This document shows positions 20,984-21,114 of a stretch of DNA of 21,114 nucleotides, piece by piece. A program made the position numbers and the translations under genes. Position 1 is the first letter of the stretch, and each line of letters opens with the position of its first letter. Location: the IMG/VR virus record IMGVR_UViG_3300006847_000129, positions 1-21,114 of that record. One strand, 5' to 3'. The DNA is from a virus. Below the pieces are notes generated by a model. The model had not been told where the DNA came from and did no database searches. It saw nothing but the letters and a program-made list of their open reading frames with translations.

Positions 20984-21114
20984 CCGATGTCCTTCGAGCT
21001 CTCGCGCGCTTCGAATGGCGCGGGCGGCAGTACCCCATTTCGTCTAGGTCGGTATCGTTTGCGCATGCCGCGGCGAAGCACCCGATCCAGTATCGTAATG
21101 GTCGCTTTGTTGAG
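20980..21114 (+). CDS. Partial baseplate or DNA-circularisation-type protein, N-terminus
   Basis: The TTG at 20980 overlaps the previous TGA and has GAGGA (20966-20970) at proper spacing. The frame is open to the window end. The visible 45 residues contain RFEWRGRQYPISSRSVSF and a later KHPIQYRNGRFVE, a pattern loosely like the N-terminus of phage tail proteins of the Mu gpN (DNA circularisation) class. A second frame starting with ATG at 20987 is also open to the end, but its start spacing is worse. The family call is tentative. Confidence 0.5.
   Translation, partial: MTDVLRALARFEWRGRQYPISSRSVSFAHAAAKHPIQYRNGRFVE

Noticed and set aside
1-21114. CRISPR arrays, insertion sequences, attachment sites, rRNA genes
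   Set aside because: No repeat-spacer pattern, transposase, inverted terminal repeats or rRNA-like sequence was seen. The only sizeable direct repeat is the coding duplication at 10743-11573.
1-21114. Frequent CTAG tetranucleotides, a word that is rare in many bacteria
   Set aside because: It looks non-depleted by eye, but I could not count it reliably, and by itself it identifies neither host nor function. A computed count against a Markov expectation would decide.
20987-21114. Alternative ATG frame at the window end
   Set aside because: Ribosome binding site spacing (16 bases) is worse than for the TTG at 20980, and the translation is Ser/Arg-rich without the pattern seen in the other frame. 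It is not fully excluded because both frames run off the window.

Overview
The window is part of the late (virion assembly) region of a tailed double-stranded DNA phage or prophage. Every gene I accept lies on the + strand. The tail genes (a large sheath protein, a small tube protein, a tail assembly protein and a tape measure) show a contractile, myovirus-type tail. The DNA is GC-rich, roughly 60% by eye, and starts are a mix of ATG, GTG and TTG. The host is a GC-rich bacterium that uses Shine-Dalgarno sequences, but nothing in the window identifies it. Most genes touch or overlap (ATGA, GTGA, TGATG, TAGTG junctions), so this looks like one long, translationally coupled operon.

Region 1 (1-4072), packaging and portal: a probable small terminase, the large terminase, an intruding HNH endonuclease with its own near-consensus promoter, the portal, and a separate overlapping frame that looks like the portal C-terminus. 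Region 2 (4074-6175), small accessory genes: a P-loop NTPase, a 49-residue zinc-ribbon protein, two beta-rich candidate head decoration proteins, and two small helical or charged proteins. Region 3 (6208-8853), a sugar and methyl modification cassette inside the head genes: a GT2 glycosyltransferase with a TPR tail, a class I methyltransferase and a multi-spanning GT-C-like membrane protein.

Region 4 (8912-14206), capsid and neck: scaffold, major capsid protein, a virion protein made of two tandem 134-residue domains, then connector, completion and terminator-type proteins. One small neck-region gene is cut by an in-frame TGA. Region 5 (14223-14376) holds two tRNA genes, Asn(GTT) and an atypical one with anticodon CAT. 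Region 6 (14395-21114), tail: a small pre-sheath protein, sheath, tube, a 149-base intergenic RNA region with a strong terminator, tail assembly chaperone, tape measure, a tail protein with a repeated His/Asp/Asn motif, and the start of a probable baseplate or DNA-circularisation-type protein.

The less ordinary items are: (i) the tube-chaperone intergenic region, where the terminator loop is perfectly complementary to an upstream hairpin loop and to the ribosome binding site of the next gene; (ii) the glycosyltransferase/methyltransferase cassette; (iii) two interrupted reading frames, the portal and a neck gene; and (iv) the HNH gene with a promoter that predicts an almost leaderless transcript. 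No prohead protease, integrase, lysis gene or replication gene was seen in the window.
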